DNA from: Sternotherus odoratus
Taxonomy: Eukaryota; Chordata; Testudines; Kinosternidae
Assembly (NCBI GenBank): GCA_032164245.1
Contig: JAVMKO010000003.1
Location: 66,038,390 to 66,102,389, forward strand
DNA: 64,000 nt
Direction of reading: 5' to 3'
The notes below the pieces were generated by a model. That model was not told the DNA's origin. It did not search any database and worked only from the letters and a program-made list of their open reading frames with translations. Position 1 is the stretch's first letter. Every line of letters starts with the position of its first letter. This document shows, one piece after another, positions 44,280-56,041 of the stretch. The position numbers and the translations under genes were made by a program.

Positions 44280-45850
44280 GGGATATAATACCGACCAGCT
44301 GACCAGGATGGTGATGGTGACTATGAAATACTCAGGGAGATTGCAAAGGTTATACAAGTAAAAAACTCAGTAATAATGGGGGATTTCAACTATTCCCATA
44401 TTGACTGTGTACATGTCACCTCAGGACAGGATGCAAAGATAAAGTTTCTTGATACCTTAAATGACTGCTTCTTGGAGTAGCTAGTCCTAGAACCCTCAAG
44501 AGGAAAGGCAATTCTTGATTTAGTCCTAGGTGGAGCACAGAATCTCATTCAAGAGATGAATATAGCTGGACCACTTGGTAATAGTGACCATAATATAATT
44601 AAATGTAACCTCCCTGTGGTGGGGAAAAGACCACAGAGGCCCAACACTGTAGTATTTAATTTCTGAAAGGGGGACTACACAAAAATGAGGAAGTTAGTTA
44701 ATTAAAAGGTACAGTACCAAAAGTGAAATCCATGCAAGCTGCATGAAAATGTTTTAAAGACCCCATAATAGAGGGTCAACTTAAATGTATACCCCAAATT
44801 AAAAGACGTAGTAAGAGAACTAAAAAAGTGCCACCATGGCTAAACAATAAAGTAAAAGAAGCAGTGAGAGGCAAAAAGGCATCCTTTAAAAAGTGGAAGA
44901 TAAATCCTAGTGAAGAAACTAGAAAGGAGCATAAATCCTGGCAAATGAAGTGTAAAAACATACTTAGGAAGGCCAAAAAGAAATTTGAAGAACAGCTAAC
45001 CAAAGACTCAAAAAGTAATAGCAATTTTTTTTTAAGTACATCAGAAGCAGGAAGCCTGCTAAACAACCAGTGGGGCCATTGGAGGATCAAGATTCTAAAG
45101 GAACACTGAAAGATAAGGCCATTGCAGAGAAACTAAATGAATTCTTTGTATTGGTCTTAACGGCTGAGGATGTGAGGGAGATTCCCAAACCTGAGCCATT
45201 CTTTTTAGCTGACAAATATGAGGAACAGTCCCAGATTGAGGAGTCATTAGACATGGTTTTGGAACAAATTGATAAACTAAATAGTAATAAGTCACCAGGA
45301 CCAGATGGTATTCACCCAGGAGTTCTGAAGGAACTCAAATGTGAAATTGCAGAACTACTAACCAGTTTGTAACCTATTATTTAAATCACCTTCTGTACCC
45401 AATGACTAAAAGAGTGCTCATGTGACACCAATTTTTAAAAAGGGCTCCAGAGGTGATCAATTACAGGCTGGTAAGCTTGACTTCAGTACCAGGCAAACTG
45501 GTTGAAACTATAATGAAGAAGAAAATTGTCAGACACACAGATTAACATAATTTGTTGGGGAAGAATCAACTTGGTTATTGTAAAGGGAAATCTTGCCTCA
45601 CCAATCTACTAGAATTCTTTGAGGGGTCAACAGACATGTGGACCAGAGGGAGCTAGTGGATATAGTGTACTTAGATTTTCAGAAAGCCTTTGACAAGGTC
45701 CTTCACCCAAAGGCTCTTAAGAAGAGTAAGCTGTCATGAGATAAGAGGGAAGATCCTCTCATGGATTGGTAACTGATTAAAAAACAGGAAACAAAGGGTA
45801 GAAATAAATGGTCAGTTTTCAGAATGGAGAGAGGTAAACAGTGGATCTTA
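44280..45850 (+). mobile_element. CR1 LINE relic, endonuclease to RT
   Basis: It begins in the C-terminal endonuclease region (atgggggatttcaactattc, decayed MGDFN motif). It passes through ASFKKWKINPSEETRKEHK (about 44870), the EFFVLVLTAEDVREIPKPE block (45140), and NSNKSPGPDGIHPGVLKEL (45280), where the frame breaks, to a YLDFQKAFDKV remnant near 45665-45700. It is cut off before the FADD box near 45850. Two or more frameshifts make it non-functional. Same family as the intact copy at 58631. Confidence 0.82.
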
Positions 45851-46165
45851 CAAAACTGGTGATTGGAGGTTCCTCCTTGGTAAGCCCCTCTGCATGTGGA
45901 TGGATGAAGGGTGAGAGGATTGAGAAGTGATCTGCATCTTAGAGCTAGGCCAAGCAGGGGCTATCCCAAGTTATTGGTTACATGATGGGAGCCCTGTAAC
46001 CATGCATTGGACTAGTTAAATGTCTGATACATGAGAACAGAGGTGGACATGTAACGCCTCTCCCCAGTGTTAATTTAATAAACTTGCAGCCTGACACTTA
46101 AATCCATCTCTGTGTCTGTTGTTCATTTGCCTGCGTATCCTGATCAATCTGGTCTTTTCCCTCTA
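45851..46165 (+). repeat. LTR-like fragment
   Basis: The fragment interrupts or truncates the CR1 relic. It has AATAAA at 46077-46082, followed by cttgcagcctgacac and a t-rich segment (ccatctctgtgtctgttg), like the R-U5 part of a retroviral or Gypsy LTR. No internal coding sequence, paired LTR or target duplication was found. Confidence 0.4.
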
Positions 46166-46514
46166 TCTGCTCAGTCAGAAGTTTTGTTCTCATGAGTTTG
46201 TTCTCATTTCATGTTGTGATGCTACCACCTCCTCCTTTCTGACCTTGACTAAGGCAACCTCATTCTCCTCAAATGTAGTCAAATAAATGTGTCTGTTAAA
46301 ATAAACTTTCCGGCTCGCTACTCTAACCACTTCATATCAGCTGCTGTCTGATTTAGTAACTGCTCATGATTTTGACTCTTGGCTTTACTGCCCATTAATC
46401 AGCTGCTCAATCACCTCCATGCTTTCTCTCATGGTGACCCTTGTACATGGGCGAAACTCCCTAATTAAATCCATACAACTACTATTAACATCATCCTTCA
46501 AGTTCAAGCTTAAA
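46166..46514. other. Intron stretch between repeats
   Basis: No supported feature. C/T-rich on the + strand. Confidence 0.4.
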
Positions 46515-48180
46515 ACTATGGTGCCTGCAAAACCTTACGTGCTGACAATGGCTGTGTGTTCGTCCGTCGATTCAACGAGGACCACTCAGTCATCCGTGAA
46601 TTGCTGGGGCTGATTCTGTCTATGTGTGCGCAGATGGCTGATGAGGCCGATCCTTGTACAAAAGGTCTGATAACAGATAGACGGGATGAGGAGGACATCT
46701 CCAGCAGGGTTACTGGCACGGGCTTTTCTGGCTTGCCTCTTTTGTTCTGCTGCAGCCGTCCTTTTGGCCTTGCTTGATTCAGCACCTTTATACACGGAGG
46801 AGTACCATGTAGTCCGATTCATTGCGCTCTGTTCCCAAGAGTCAGGATTGATGTCAAACGCTTTAAGGGCAACTTTGAGAGTGTCTTTGAAGCGCTTCTT
46901 CTGACCCCCATGGGACCGCTATCCTTGTTGCAACTCGCCATAGAAAAGTCGCTTTGGTAGCCGATGATCTGACATACGGACTACATGCCCTGCCCAGCGT
47001 AGCTGCGACTGCATCAAGATGGTAAAGATGCTGGGCAGGTTTGCTTGGGCGAGTACTTCAGTATCTGGGATCTTGTCCTGCCACTTGATGGTGAGGATTT
47101 TCCTGAGGCTTGTTGTGTGGAAGTGGTTCAGCTTCTGATACACAGTCCAAGTTTCACTGGCATAGCGCAGTGTAGGGAGAACAACCGCCCTGTATACTTT
47201 CAGCTTGGTCTGGGTGGTGATGCCTCTTCTATTCCAGATGTTGGAGTTTAATCTGCCGGAAGTTGCACTGGCTCTAACGATCCTGCTATTCACCTCATCA
47301 TCTATGGTGACATTTTGGGACAGTGTGCTGTCAAGGTATGTGAATCTGTTCACTGCATTGAGTCTCTGGCTGTTAATAGTAATGTTGGGCTCAACATAGG
47401 GCTTCCCTGGGGCCGGCTGATGCAAGACTTCAGTCTTCTTTGTACTGATGGTTAGACCGAAGTTTGCGCAAGTGTTGGAAAACTTATCTACGCTGCGTTG
47501 CATGACCTTGGTTTTCGCCTGAAGCCTCCTTAGGTTGTACAGCTTACCGTCAGTGCGGTACCTGATGCCAATTCCAACGTCTCCATCTCCGAAAGCATTG
47601 GTCAACATAGCGGAGAATATGATGCTAAAGAGTGTAGGTGCCAGGACACAACCCTGCTTCACACCGTTTGTAACAGGAAATGGCTCAGATGATTCGCCTT
47701 TGTCCTGGACTCGTGCCTGCATGCCTTCATGGAACTGTTGGACCATGCAGATGAACTTCCTTGGGCATCCATACTTGGCCATGATCTTCCACAGGCCCTC
47801 TCTACAAACAGTATCGAAAGCCTTGGTCAGGTCAACATAGGTGGAGAACAGGTCGCCCCTCTGCTCCTGACACTTCTCTTGCAGTTGTCTCGCAGCAAAC
47901 ACCGGGTCAATGGTCCCACGCTCTTTCCGAAATCCACACTGACTTTCTGGCAGAAGTCCCTGGTCCAGGTGTGCTGTTAGGTGGTTCAGCAGGATCCTGG
48001 CGAGTATCTTGCCTGCGATGGAGAGTAGGGATATACCTCTGTGGTTATCACAGAGCTGCCGGTTCCCTTGTACAGGTGTACGATGAAAGCATCTTTAAAC
48101 TCCTGTGGGATCGTCTCCTGTTGCCACATAAGTAGGAACAGTTGATGAAGCCTTTCAGTCAAGGCAGTACTGCTAGGCAG
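46515..48180 (-). mobile_element. Non-CR1 LINE, 5' truncated, RT core partly deleted
   Basis: On the minus strand the element runs from a degraded TERLHQLFLLMWQQETIPQEF segment (about 48160) through the RT into a C-terminal zinc-finger-like CYQTFCTRIGLISHLRTHR and a short 3' end. It differs clearly from CR1: VTNGVKQGCVLAP at motif B and a KIPDTEVL...LRWAGHVVRM C-terminal domain. I favour an I/Ingi-like or related non-LTR clade but cannot assign it firmly. Frameshifts occur near 47905-48060 and 46915. Confidence 0.75.
46919..47902 (-). pseudogene. LINE reverse transcriptase ORF lacking the FADD box
   Basis: A 327-residue frame contains YVDLTKAFDTV (motif A Asp retained), VTNGVKQGCVLAPTLFSI (motif B), then NLRRLQAKTKVMQRSVDKFS. 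In related elements a block with FADDCAL lies between the AKTKV and the SVDKF segments; here they are joined directly, so the catalytic Asp pair is missing although the frame stays open. The C-terminal part has the GRLNSNIWNRRGI, ETWTVYQKLNHFH and LRWAGHVVRMSDHRLPKRL motifs. It cannot be an active polymerase. Confidence 0.8.
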
Positions 48181-48329
48181 ACAATGAACTACAATTGCCC
48201 ATCAGTTCTTCTTTCTTTTCCCTGCTGCTTTACTCCCTACTGCACCCCCAAGTAAATAAAAGCAGAAATGCATGTAACTAATGATGCTGGGCAAGTTCTT
48301 CAAACTCATTTGTTTGTATATTCTGTACC

Positions 48330-48480
48330 CATCCTCTACTCTTTGTCTGTCTATATCTTTAGAGGGTGAGCCATCCAGGACAGAATTTTCTCTTCTCTTT
48401 GCATAGTGCCCAGTACAATTGAGCCCCAATCCCAAATAGGTCTTTGGGTACAAGCATAATATAAATATTTACTACTAACA
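48330..48480 (+). repeat. Old LINE/SINE 3'-end-like repeat
   Basis: The sequence gcatagtgcccagtacaattgagccccaatcc...gggtacaagcataatataaatatt is another copy of the repeat at 11340 and 33990. Confidence 0.5.
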
Positions 48481-48529
48481 ATATGCCTGTTTTGGTTTCA
48501 TATATGTTACTACGACTTAGGGGACTGCC

Positions 48530-49940
48530 AGGTTAATACAGGACAGGATTGATCCCAGAGGACTGCAAAAGGGCAAATATAGTATGTATTTATGAAAAGG
48601 AGAATAAGGATAACACGGGGAATTATAGATCAGTTGGCTTAACTTTGGCACCCGGAAAGATAATGGAGCAATTAATCCACCAGTTTGTAAGCACCTAGAA
48701 GAAAATAACGTGATAAGTAACAGTCAAAATAGATTTGTCAAGAACAATCATGTCAAACCAACCTAATATCGTTCTTTGGGAGGATAATAAGCTTTGTGGA
48801 TAGGAGGGAAGTAGATGATGTGATATATCTCGACTTAGTGTCAAAAGCCTTACTATCTGGCATGACCTGCTCAGATTCAAACTGTGGAAATGTAGTATTA
48901 ACGAGCCTACTATAAGGAGAATTCACAACTGGTTGAAAAATTGTGCTCAGAGAGTAGTTATCAGTCAAGCTTGAAGGGCATATGAAATGGGATCCCGGGG
49001 GAGTCTGTCCTGGGTCATTTCTATTCAATGAGTTCATAAATGATTTGGATAATGGTGTTGAGAGTACATTTACAAAGTCTGCAGACAGTGCCAACCTGGG
49101 AGGGGTTGCCAGGGCTCTGGAGGACATTATTAGAATTTTAAGTTCTGGACAAACTGGAGAAATGGTCTGAAATAAATAGGATGAAATTCATTAAGGACAA
49201 ATGCAAAGTACTCCACTTAGGAAGGAATAATCAATTGCACAATACAACATGGGAAATGACCTCTTAGGAAGGAGTACTACAGGAAAGGATGTAGGGGTTA
49301 TAATGGATCACAGAGTAAATATGAGTGAAAAATATAATGCTGTTGTAAAAAAAGCGAACGTCATTCTGGGATGTATTTGCAGGAGTGTTGTAAGCAAGAC
49401 ATGAGAAGTAATTCTTTCATTCTACTCAGCACTTCTAAAGTCTTAACTGTAGTACTGTGTCCAGTTCTGGGCACACCACTTCAGGAAACATGTGGACAAC
49501 CTGGAGAAAGTCTAGGGGAGAGCAACAAAAAATATTAAGTCTAGAAAATACGACCTATGAGGAAAGATTTGGGTGGGAGGAATTGGATTGTTTTGCACGG
49601 AGAAGAGCAGGCTGAGGGGCACATGATGTTTTTAAGTACATAAAAGGTTGTTAGAGAGGAGGGTGACAAATTGTTCTCCTTAACCACTGAGGACAGGATA
49701 AGAAGAAAGGGTCTTAAATTACAGCAAGGGAAATTGAGGTTAGACATTAGGAAAACCTTCCTAACTGTAAGGGTAGTTAGGCACTGGAACAGATTACCTA
49801 GACAGGTTGTGGAATCTCCATAATAGGTTCGACAAACACCTGTCAAACAAGTTCTAGACAATAATTAATCCTTCCTCATTGTGGGGGACCGGACTCTATG
49901 ATTTACCAAGGTCCCTTCCAGTCCTACATTTCTGTGATGA
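48530..49940 (+). mobile_element. CR1 LINE relic, RT to 3' end
   Basis: It begins in the region equivalent to DWKIANVTPIFKKG...NYRPVSLTSVPGK (ggggaattatagatcagttggcttaac, 48620). It runs through a broken motif A (48825), FNEFINDLDNGVESTFTKSADS near 49020-49085 where the FADD box is decayed, and the CNYSTVSSSG-type block near 49450. It ends in a CR1 3' UTR (gggggaccggactctatgatttacc...tctgtgatga). Many stops and frameshifts. A different CR1 subfamily from the copy at 58631. Confidence 0.82.
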
Positions 49941-52900
49941 CTTGTACAGCCATTGTGTGTTTAATAACTTTTAACAGTGGCATTAGAGCTATTCAAAGAG
50001 TAAAATCCACCCCATTGAGTTTTATGGCCTCCTCTTTAGTGCTGTCTACCCTGACTTGAGCTTTGTGGCTTCACATTTTTTCGTTCCAGAATCAGAAGCT
50101 TTTTCTCCCACTTATATGGTAATGAGTACATGAGAACTTTCTATTTTTAACTTACTAATTGCATTTTCAGATTATAATTGTATTTGTCCTTTGTATACAT
50201 AAATACATAAACCAGTGCAAAATAAATTGTAAGGCTGATTAATTTTATGCATTTGAATTGAATGGGGGTAAGAAGTCACAGTCCTTAAATACCTTCATTG
50301 TACAGAGAAATTGTTGGAAATACTAGGAAGTAGTACAAGGCCTGAGTAGGCGAACTCTAGGTTTGACCCTAAGTTTTTATTTGGGGATAAAGATAAGAGA
50401 AGTCTAGCACAAGCAGATGAAATCCAAAAGTTTAAAACTCCATTTTAAAAATCTAAACCAATAGTTAGGATTGTGGCTTTAACAATTAAGGACTAACAAT
50501 CTGAGGACCCCAGTTAAAGTTCTTTTGCTGCTGATTAGGATTTCTTGGTGGTGATTAGTGAGTATGAGAATGCAATCACATTTGTAGGGTTTAATCAGTC
50601 CGAAGATGGAGAAGTTAGTTATCCAAAGAGAGAGAAATTAAAACCAATAGTTCATATTAGTCTTTTTTTTAAATGTTAATAAAAGATTAAGTTGAAAAGG
50701 CTGGGAAGTCTGTGACAATGCATCAAAGAACATGTAGAGTTTGTAAAATTTTACTATCAGTTTTTCCAGTTCCCAAATTTACAAATAAAGCTTTACAGGC
50801 ATCTATGAGGGAGAGAAAAGGACATTTTTCTAGACCAGCCATAATACATTTATATATGCTATAATGTTCACTATTTGTACTGTGAACAGTACACATCTTT
50901 TCATTTTCATACAACCACATACAGTACTTATAGCCTTTCCATAATTTTTACCTTTTTTATACGTCAATCTTCATCTTTTATAAATCTCAAATGTTGAAAT
51001 CCCTCAATTCTGAATTTATACAATATTTCTAGTGCATATTTTCATTCTTTTTACAATACATACCAGTTACATTTCCTAATATTTAACAATTATAGCATTT
51101 CCTCCTAACAGAGCTCTTTGCAAACATTAACTGTAAACTCACACCACTTCTGTGATGTAGGTAAATTAAAGTTATTCCTAATTTACAAATGTGGAAACAA
51201 AACTTGGGATTTGTTAAACTTCTCCAACAGTCCACATTACAGAAACCTGAAATGAAAATCTCCAGTCTTCTTTGCAAAAATACGACATACACCAAGGCTC
51301 ATTTGTGTGCTACTTTTGCCAGCATCAGTTTATTGCATATTTTACTATCCAGTGATCCACTTCTTTATTATTTATTATTTGTATTATGAATTTGTTTGGT
51401 GGGAGCACCTAGATGCCCCACTCCTAGATCAGGGCCCCATTTTGCTACTATTATACACACACGTAAGGAAAAATGGTTTCTGCCCTAAAGAACTTACAAT
51501 CTAATAGCACTCATGTTTCAGAGAAACCTTTCCTATGAGCATGTTGCCAGCTAGATTATAAATTCTTTGGTGTAGGGGCCATCTTTTTGTTATTTGTGTA
51601 CAGTGCTTAGCAAAATAGGTCTTACGGCCTCTGAGCTACCTCACTTTTAAAAAGGAAAGGGTAGTCCATGGCAGACACTGGTGATCACAGAGAAAGATCA
51701 GGAGATTTCGTTGCAGCTGAACTCTATTGGGAACATGATCATTTATGACCAGCTGTTGAAGCACTTTGCCGAGTATAGCATCACTCTGGCAAGCGGTGGC
51801 AGTAAGAGGCTGGCTTTAATTTTGGGACAATAAAGCATGCCTGTACAAAGAGCACTATGAAACAGGACAATAATTAAATATTCTAGTTACTCTGATTGAA
51901 GATGAACAAACAGAACTGTTAGAAAGGCAGGGCAGATTTAAACAGGACAACAAAGAACTAACCATGACCTATATCTGCCATGACATGGACACAAGGTGTG
52001 AGCACCAGTAATTCCAAAGAGAAATATTTAATAAATACCAAAAATCTTCTAAAGAGGAAGACATTGTCTGTTCCAGTAACTGACCCCTAAACCTGTGCTT
52101 GTCCCACTTGCTCAGTATAATACAATGCTCCATATCATACTGCTCCTGTGCTCCAATCCCCCTAAATCCATTCTGTGGCTCTCCAGCCCTGTACACAAGC
52201 AGAGCAAAGAAAATGAAAACACACAAAATGTATATTTCACTTTACCCTTCTGGTTAAAGTTAGCCTGGTTCGGTATTGCAGCTAGTGTACATGTTTGTGT
52301 TTCTAATACAGATATTTTTCAGAATAGATTTTGTGTGATCCTACACCAATCATCTTGTGTTTAATATCAGTATAGCAATTCACTTCTCCAACTTTTTCAC
52401 TTCTAAAAAATATTTCTAGCCTGTGAACAAAAGGAGGCGAGGCAGCCATACAGCAAAAGAGCGAATCAACCACAAATAGAGCAAAACAAATGTACTTCGT
52501 AGCTGTTGTTGATAATATTTCTGTTAACAATTCTCAACTCCATAAATTCCTTCATTATGCAGATTAAATCATTGGGATGACTAAAATGAAGTCCTACGTT
52601 CTTCACAAGGGTAAACTCCCCATCAGCCAAACAAGCTATGAATCATAGTAGCAACAAATACTAACATTCTTCTGCCAACCTCAGTAGTGTTGCCCTTCTT
52701 TGACCCGTGCCGTATTCAAATTTTGGGGCACTGTGGGTGCTCCAGTTGGGAATAGAAATTGGGGATAGGTATTTTTACAATGCAGGGGTTTTTTTGTTTG
52801 CAAAGAATATTTACAAAGTCCCGTGTCTCTGAATGCAGAAGGAATCTAATAGCAGAAAGCAGCTTCTTTTGCTCAGGAGCAGTCTTTTCAGCCTGCACCC

Positions 52901-53081
52901 CAACACAAAAACCGCTTCCAAAGTCAACCATCATGTTTTCAGCTGCTCCTTCAGGCAGTCTTTTAGTTTTCTGGGTGTTCTCTCACCACCTCTGCCACCC
53001 ACCCCCACACATCTGACCACAATACCCAGATGAACCTAGTGCTAGCTTCTGGGCAGACTCTGTGAGGCTTTGTTTTAGATG
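49941..53081. other. Intron stretch with old 3'-end-like repeats
   Basis: Mostly AT-rich unique-looking intron. 51105-51235 (agctctttgcaaacattaac...tttacaaatgtggaaac) is a SINE/LINE-like 3' segment. 51395-51512 is the inverted form and 51550-51630 the direct form of the repeat noted at 11340. No gene recognised. Confidence 0.45.
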
Positions 53082-53721
53082 TGACAAAGTCCTGTGGCAC
53101 CTTAAAGACTAACTAAAGTATTAAAGCATAAGCTTTCGTGGGCTAATACCCACTTCGTCGGATGCATGCAGTGGAAGTATCCAGAGGCAGGAATAAATAA
53201 GAGGCAAGGACCAGGTTAGAGATAACAAGTTTAGTCCAATCAGGCTGAACCAGCTTGTTATCTCTAATCAGGGAGGATGAGGTATTCTTCTAGCAGCTGA
53301 TCTGGAGGTGTGAACACCGAGAGAGGAGAAACTGCTTTTGTAGTTAGCAAGCCACTCATAGTCTTTGTTCAGTCCTAAATTGATGGTATCAAATTTGCAA
53401 ATGAATTGCAGTCTGCAGTTTCTCTTTGCAGTCTGGTCTTGAAGGTTTTTTGCTCCAACATGGTGACCTTTAAATCTATTATGGTGTGTCACGGAGGTTG
53501 AAGTCTTCTCCTACAGGTTTTTGTATATTGCCATTCCTGATATCTGATTTCTGTCCATTTATCCTTTTTCGTAGGGACTGTCCAGTTTGGCCGATGTACA
53601 TAGCAGACGGACATTGCTGGCACATAATGGCATATGTTACATTGGTAGATGTGTAAGTGAATGAACCAGTGATGGTGTGGCTGATCTGGTTAGGTCCTGT
53701 GATGGTGTTGCTGACAGTGTT
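53082..53721 (-). mobile_element. Penelope-like element, 3' part with GIY-YIG domain
   Basis: Read on the minus strand, the fragment starts at the junction near 53721, encodes a GIY-YIG endonuclease region, continues with NLQDQTAKRNCRLQFICKF and LGLNKDYEWLA (53492-53340, one frameshift near 53480), and ends with a hammerhead-like motif and the aggtgccacaggactttgtc tail. RT plus GIY-YIG endonuclease with terminal hammerhead motifs is the known organisation of Penelope-like retroelements. The RT part is missing. Confidence 0.8.
53121..53161 (-). ncRNA. Hammerhead-like ribozyme motif in Penelope-like terminal repeat
   Basis: Minus-strand order: CCGACGA (a CUGANGA box with U4 changed to C), stem II GUGGGU/GCCCAC closed by a U-G wobble with an AUUA loop, GAAA, then a minimal stem III GC-UUAU-GC followed by UU. 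The layout matches the hammerhead motifs reported in Penelope-like elements. The wobble works only on the minus strand, which is the coding strand of the adjacent fragment. The U4 change probably weakens or abolishes cleavage. Confidence 0.6.
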
Positions 53722-53727
53722 CTCCAA
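53479..53727 (-). pseudogene. Penelope-like GIY-YIG endonuclease fragment
   Basis: An 82-residue frame. TYAIMCQQCPSAMYIGQTGQ (about residues 31-50) carries the GIY-YIG-like core with the two-cysteine CQQC insertion typical of this family, followed by SLRKRINGQKSDIRNG, where the catalytic Arg and the downstream basic helix are expected. The frame ends at a stop inside what should be the NLxxHxxxDL region, so the domain is incomplete. Upstream NTITGPNQISHTITGSF is the linker also present in the plus-strand copy. Confidence 0.78.
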
Positions 53728-54120
53728 TGCATCATCAGTGATCTACAACCCATCCTGGACAACAATCCCTCGCTTTCACAGGCCTGGGGAGGCAGGCCAG
53801 TCCTCGCCCACAGACATCCCACCAACCACAAGCATATTCTCACCAACAACAGCACACCGCGCCATAATAACTCTAACTCTGGCACCAATCCATGCAACAA
53901 ACCTCGATGCCAGCTCTGCCCACATATCTACACCAGCAACACCATCACGGGACTGAACCAGATCAGCCACACCATCACTGGTTTATTCACTTGCACATCT
54001 ACCAACATAATCATGTGCCAGCAATGTCCCTCTGCTATGTACATTGGCCAAACTGGACAGTCCCTACGAAAAAGCATAAATGGACACAAATCAGATATCA
54101 GGAATGGCAAAATTTGAAGA
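53714..54120 (+). mobile_element. Penelope-like fragment, inverted relative to its neighbour
   Basis: The plus strand encodes LQCIISDLQPILDN, then PSLSQAWGGRPVLAHRHPTNHK, NKPRCQLCPHIYTSNTITG, and IIMCQQCPSAMYIGQTGQSL with RKSINGHKSDIRNG. Compared with the minus copy, the TYA just before the MCQQC is lost (CTSTNIIMCQQ), removing the first tyrosine of the GIY part. The fragment stops near 54117 without the terminal hammerhead repeat. Confidence 0.78.
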
Positions 54121-55958
54121 AACCCACACTATTTCCAGAGAAAATAAACCAGTGCAAAGCATTATCAGAGACCCAAAGCTGACCTCAGAGCACTGATAAG
54201 TCTTGCCAAAAGTTATCCTTTGGCTGACAAAGAAAATTACATTTTGGCTCACCCATTTGTGTTGAACTAGAAAGCTCTAGTGAGTGAAATGCTGAGTAGG
54301 GCTTCATGACAAAGAAAAGCAGAGTACACCAGCCTTGCTGTTAAAATTCTGGGGCTCTGCTACTTTGCCTTGCCTACCAGTAGATACAGATGATGCTAAG
54401 GGGCAGTTCAAACATCCCTAACTTCCTTGTTCATCTGCGGCCTGTCTCCAGAGCGGATTTATTCCAATTACAATGTTACTCTGCTTTTTATTTTTGTGGC
54501 CATTTAATCTATGTTAGGTTTGTTGCTGTTTTGGTTTTGCAGGGACGGGGTTGTTTTGGGTTTTTTTGTTTTGTTTTGTTTTCCTTCCCAGGCATTTTAA
54601 ATCATTCTCTTTCCTAGGATTTTGTTCTTTTAAGGTGGCCTTTTCACTTTTTTCCTTTACTCTTATTCCTTCTAAAAGGAGGAAGAAGGCTAAATTAAAT
54701 ATGCAGCTAATACTTTTAGATCTCCAGAATCTTCAGCAATGTCCAAGGACAATTGTAAAGTAATAGCAAGATTCTGTATCATCACAGTCCCCTCGTGTGA
54801 ATTCTTTTTTTAAATCAGTAACTCCTAGGAAAGCAGCACACTCATCGAAAAGAGTCAGTGTTCCTAGATTAATGTGAAGGTAGTTCTAAAATTTCCTTAA
54901 CCTATTCTTTCTGCAATCTAGTTGTTATAGACTAGATTTGACACTTGTGAATTGTATTAGTTATCTGCTTAAAATAAATAAATTTTGATCAATGGTCAGA
55001 CTTAGTTGAATAGTCATAGACAAACGTTGATGAAAAGATTCTCAAAAACAAAGTATGAAATCTTTAACAAGAGCGTTAAAGATAATCTATTAATGCAGAG
55101 GAAAGCTGAGATCCACAACAGTTACATGGAGTTTGGTACTGTATGGATTTGTGGAATTCAGGGTAATCTTAACAATGTTGAGCTGTCTGAAAAAAATTCT
55201 GCTTTATTGTTTATCTTGTTGATTCAAGTTTATCTATCCAGACCTTTCCCTTAAGACCTTTCTTCTCTTGAGGCTCCTGTCATAGTGGTTGCTGATTGTA
55301 CAGTGCCCAAGTGTGTTTTAGGCACTTAAACAAAAAAACTCAAAAACCACAATCCCCTCGTCCCCAAAGACATGCTCCCTGCCAAAGGGTGAAATGCTGG
55401 CCCCACTGAAGTTGGGGGGGGGGGGCTGCTATTGAATTCTATGGGGCCAGGATTTCACCCAAAGAATATGCAACTGATACTGTTGTTTCTGTGCTTTCTG
55501 CTTGAATAGTTATGACAATAGGTTCAGTGAGTGATCATAAATACATTATGGTTCAAGTGTGGAAATGGAAAGGTTACAATAGTTTATTAAAATAAAAATA
55601 TATGTTCCTTATTGTGAGTTACATCAGTTGGGCATGAAGGAAATAATTGGTCTTGGGAGAGCATTTTAATCTTTGTGTTCTGTGCTTCAGTTCTTTTACC
55701 AGTAAAACTTAAATTAGTTGATTTTAAAAACTGTATTTCTGTTTCAATCAAGTTAAAGAATTTTTATAATCTTGGTTGCACTAAAAAAATATAAAGATTG
55801 CTACAAATTAGAAGTATTGCAGGATACTTCTTTGTTTCCAGAGTATGATTGATGGTGTTATGTTTGTATGGTTTTACTATTTTAATTTTATTTTTATAAC
55901 CTGCATTCCCTAATGCCAGAGCTGAGGAAAGTAATCATGCTATCTTTTGTTTCTGTAG
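54121..55958. other. Intron 5 end
   Basis: AT-rich intron up to the acceptor at 55957-55958, with a poly-G tract near 55418-55427. No gene recognised. Confidence 0.5.
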
Positions 55959-56041
55959 AAATACTGCAACACAATCCAACTTGATTCAGGAATAGATTAT
56001 AGGAAGCGGGTTCTTCCTGCAGCAGGGAAACTTTACTACCT
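55959..56041 (+). CDS. AFG1L: AFG1L exon, last one in the window
   Basis: An 83-bp exon (acceptor ttctgtag, donor gtaagt) starting in phase 0 and ending in phase 2. It encodes KYCNTIQLDSGIDYRKR and then VLPAAGKLYYL, which matches the AFG1L segment after the VPFIAVLK exon. The remaining C-terminal exons were not found between 56042 and 64000 and presumably lie downstream of the window. Confidence 0.92.

Noticed and set aside
55006..55254. 82-codon ORF in an AT-rich intron
   Set aside because: No similarity to AFG1L, no splice-site support and no recognisable domain; chance frame.
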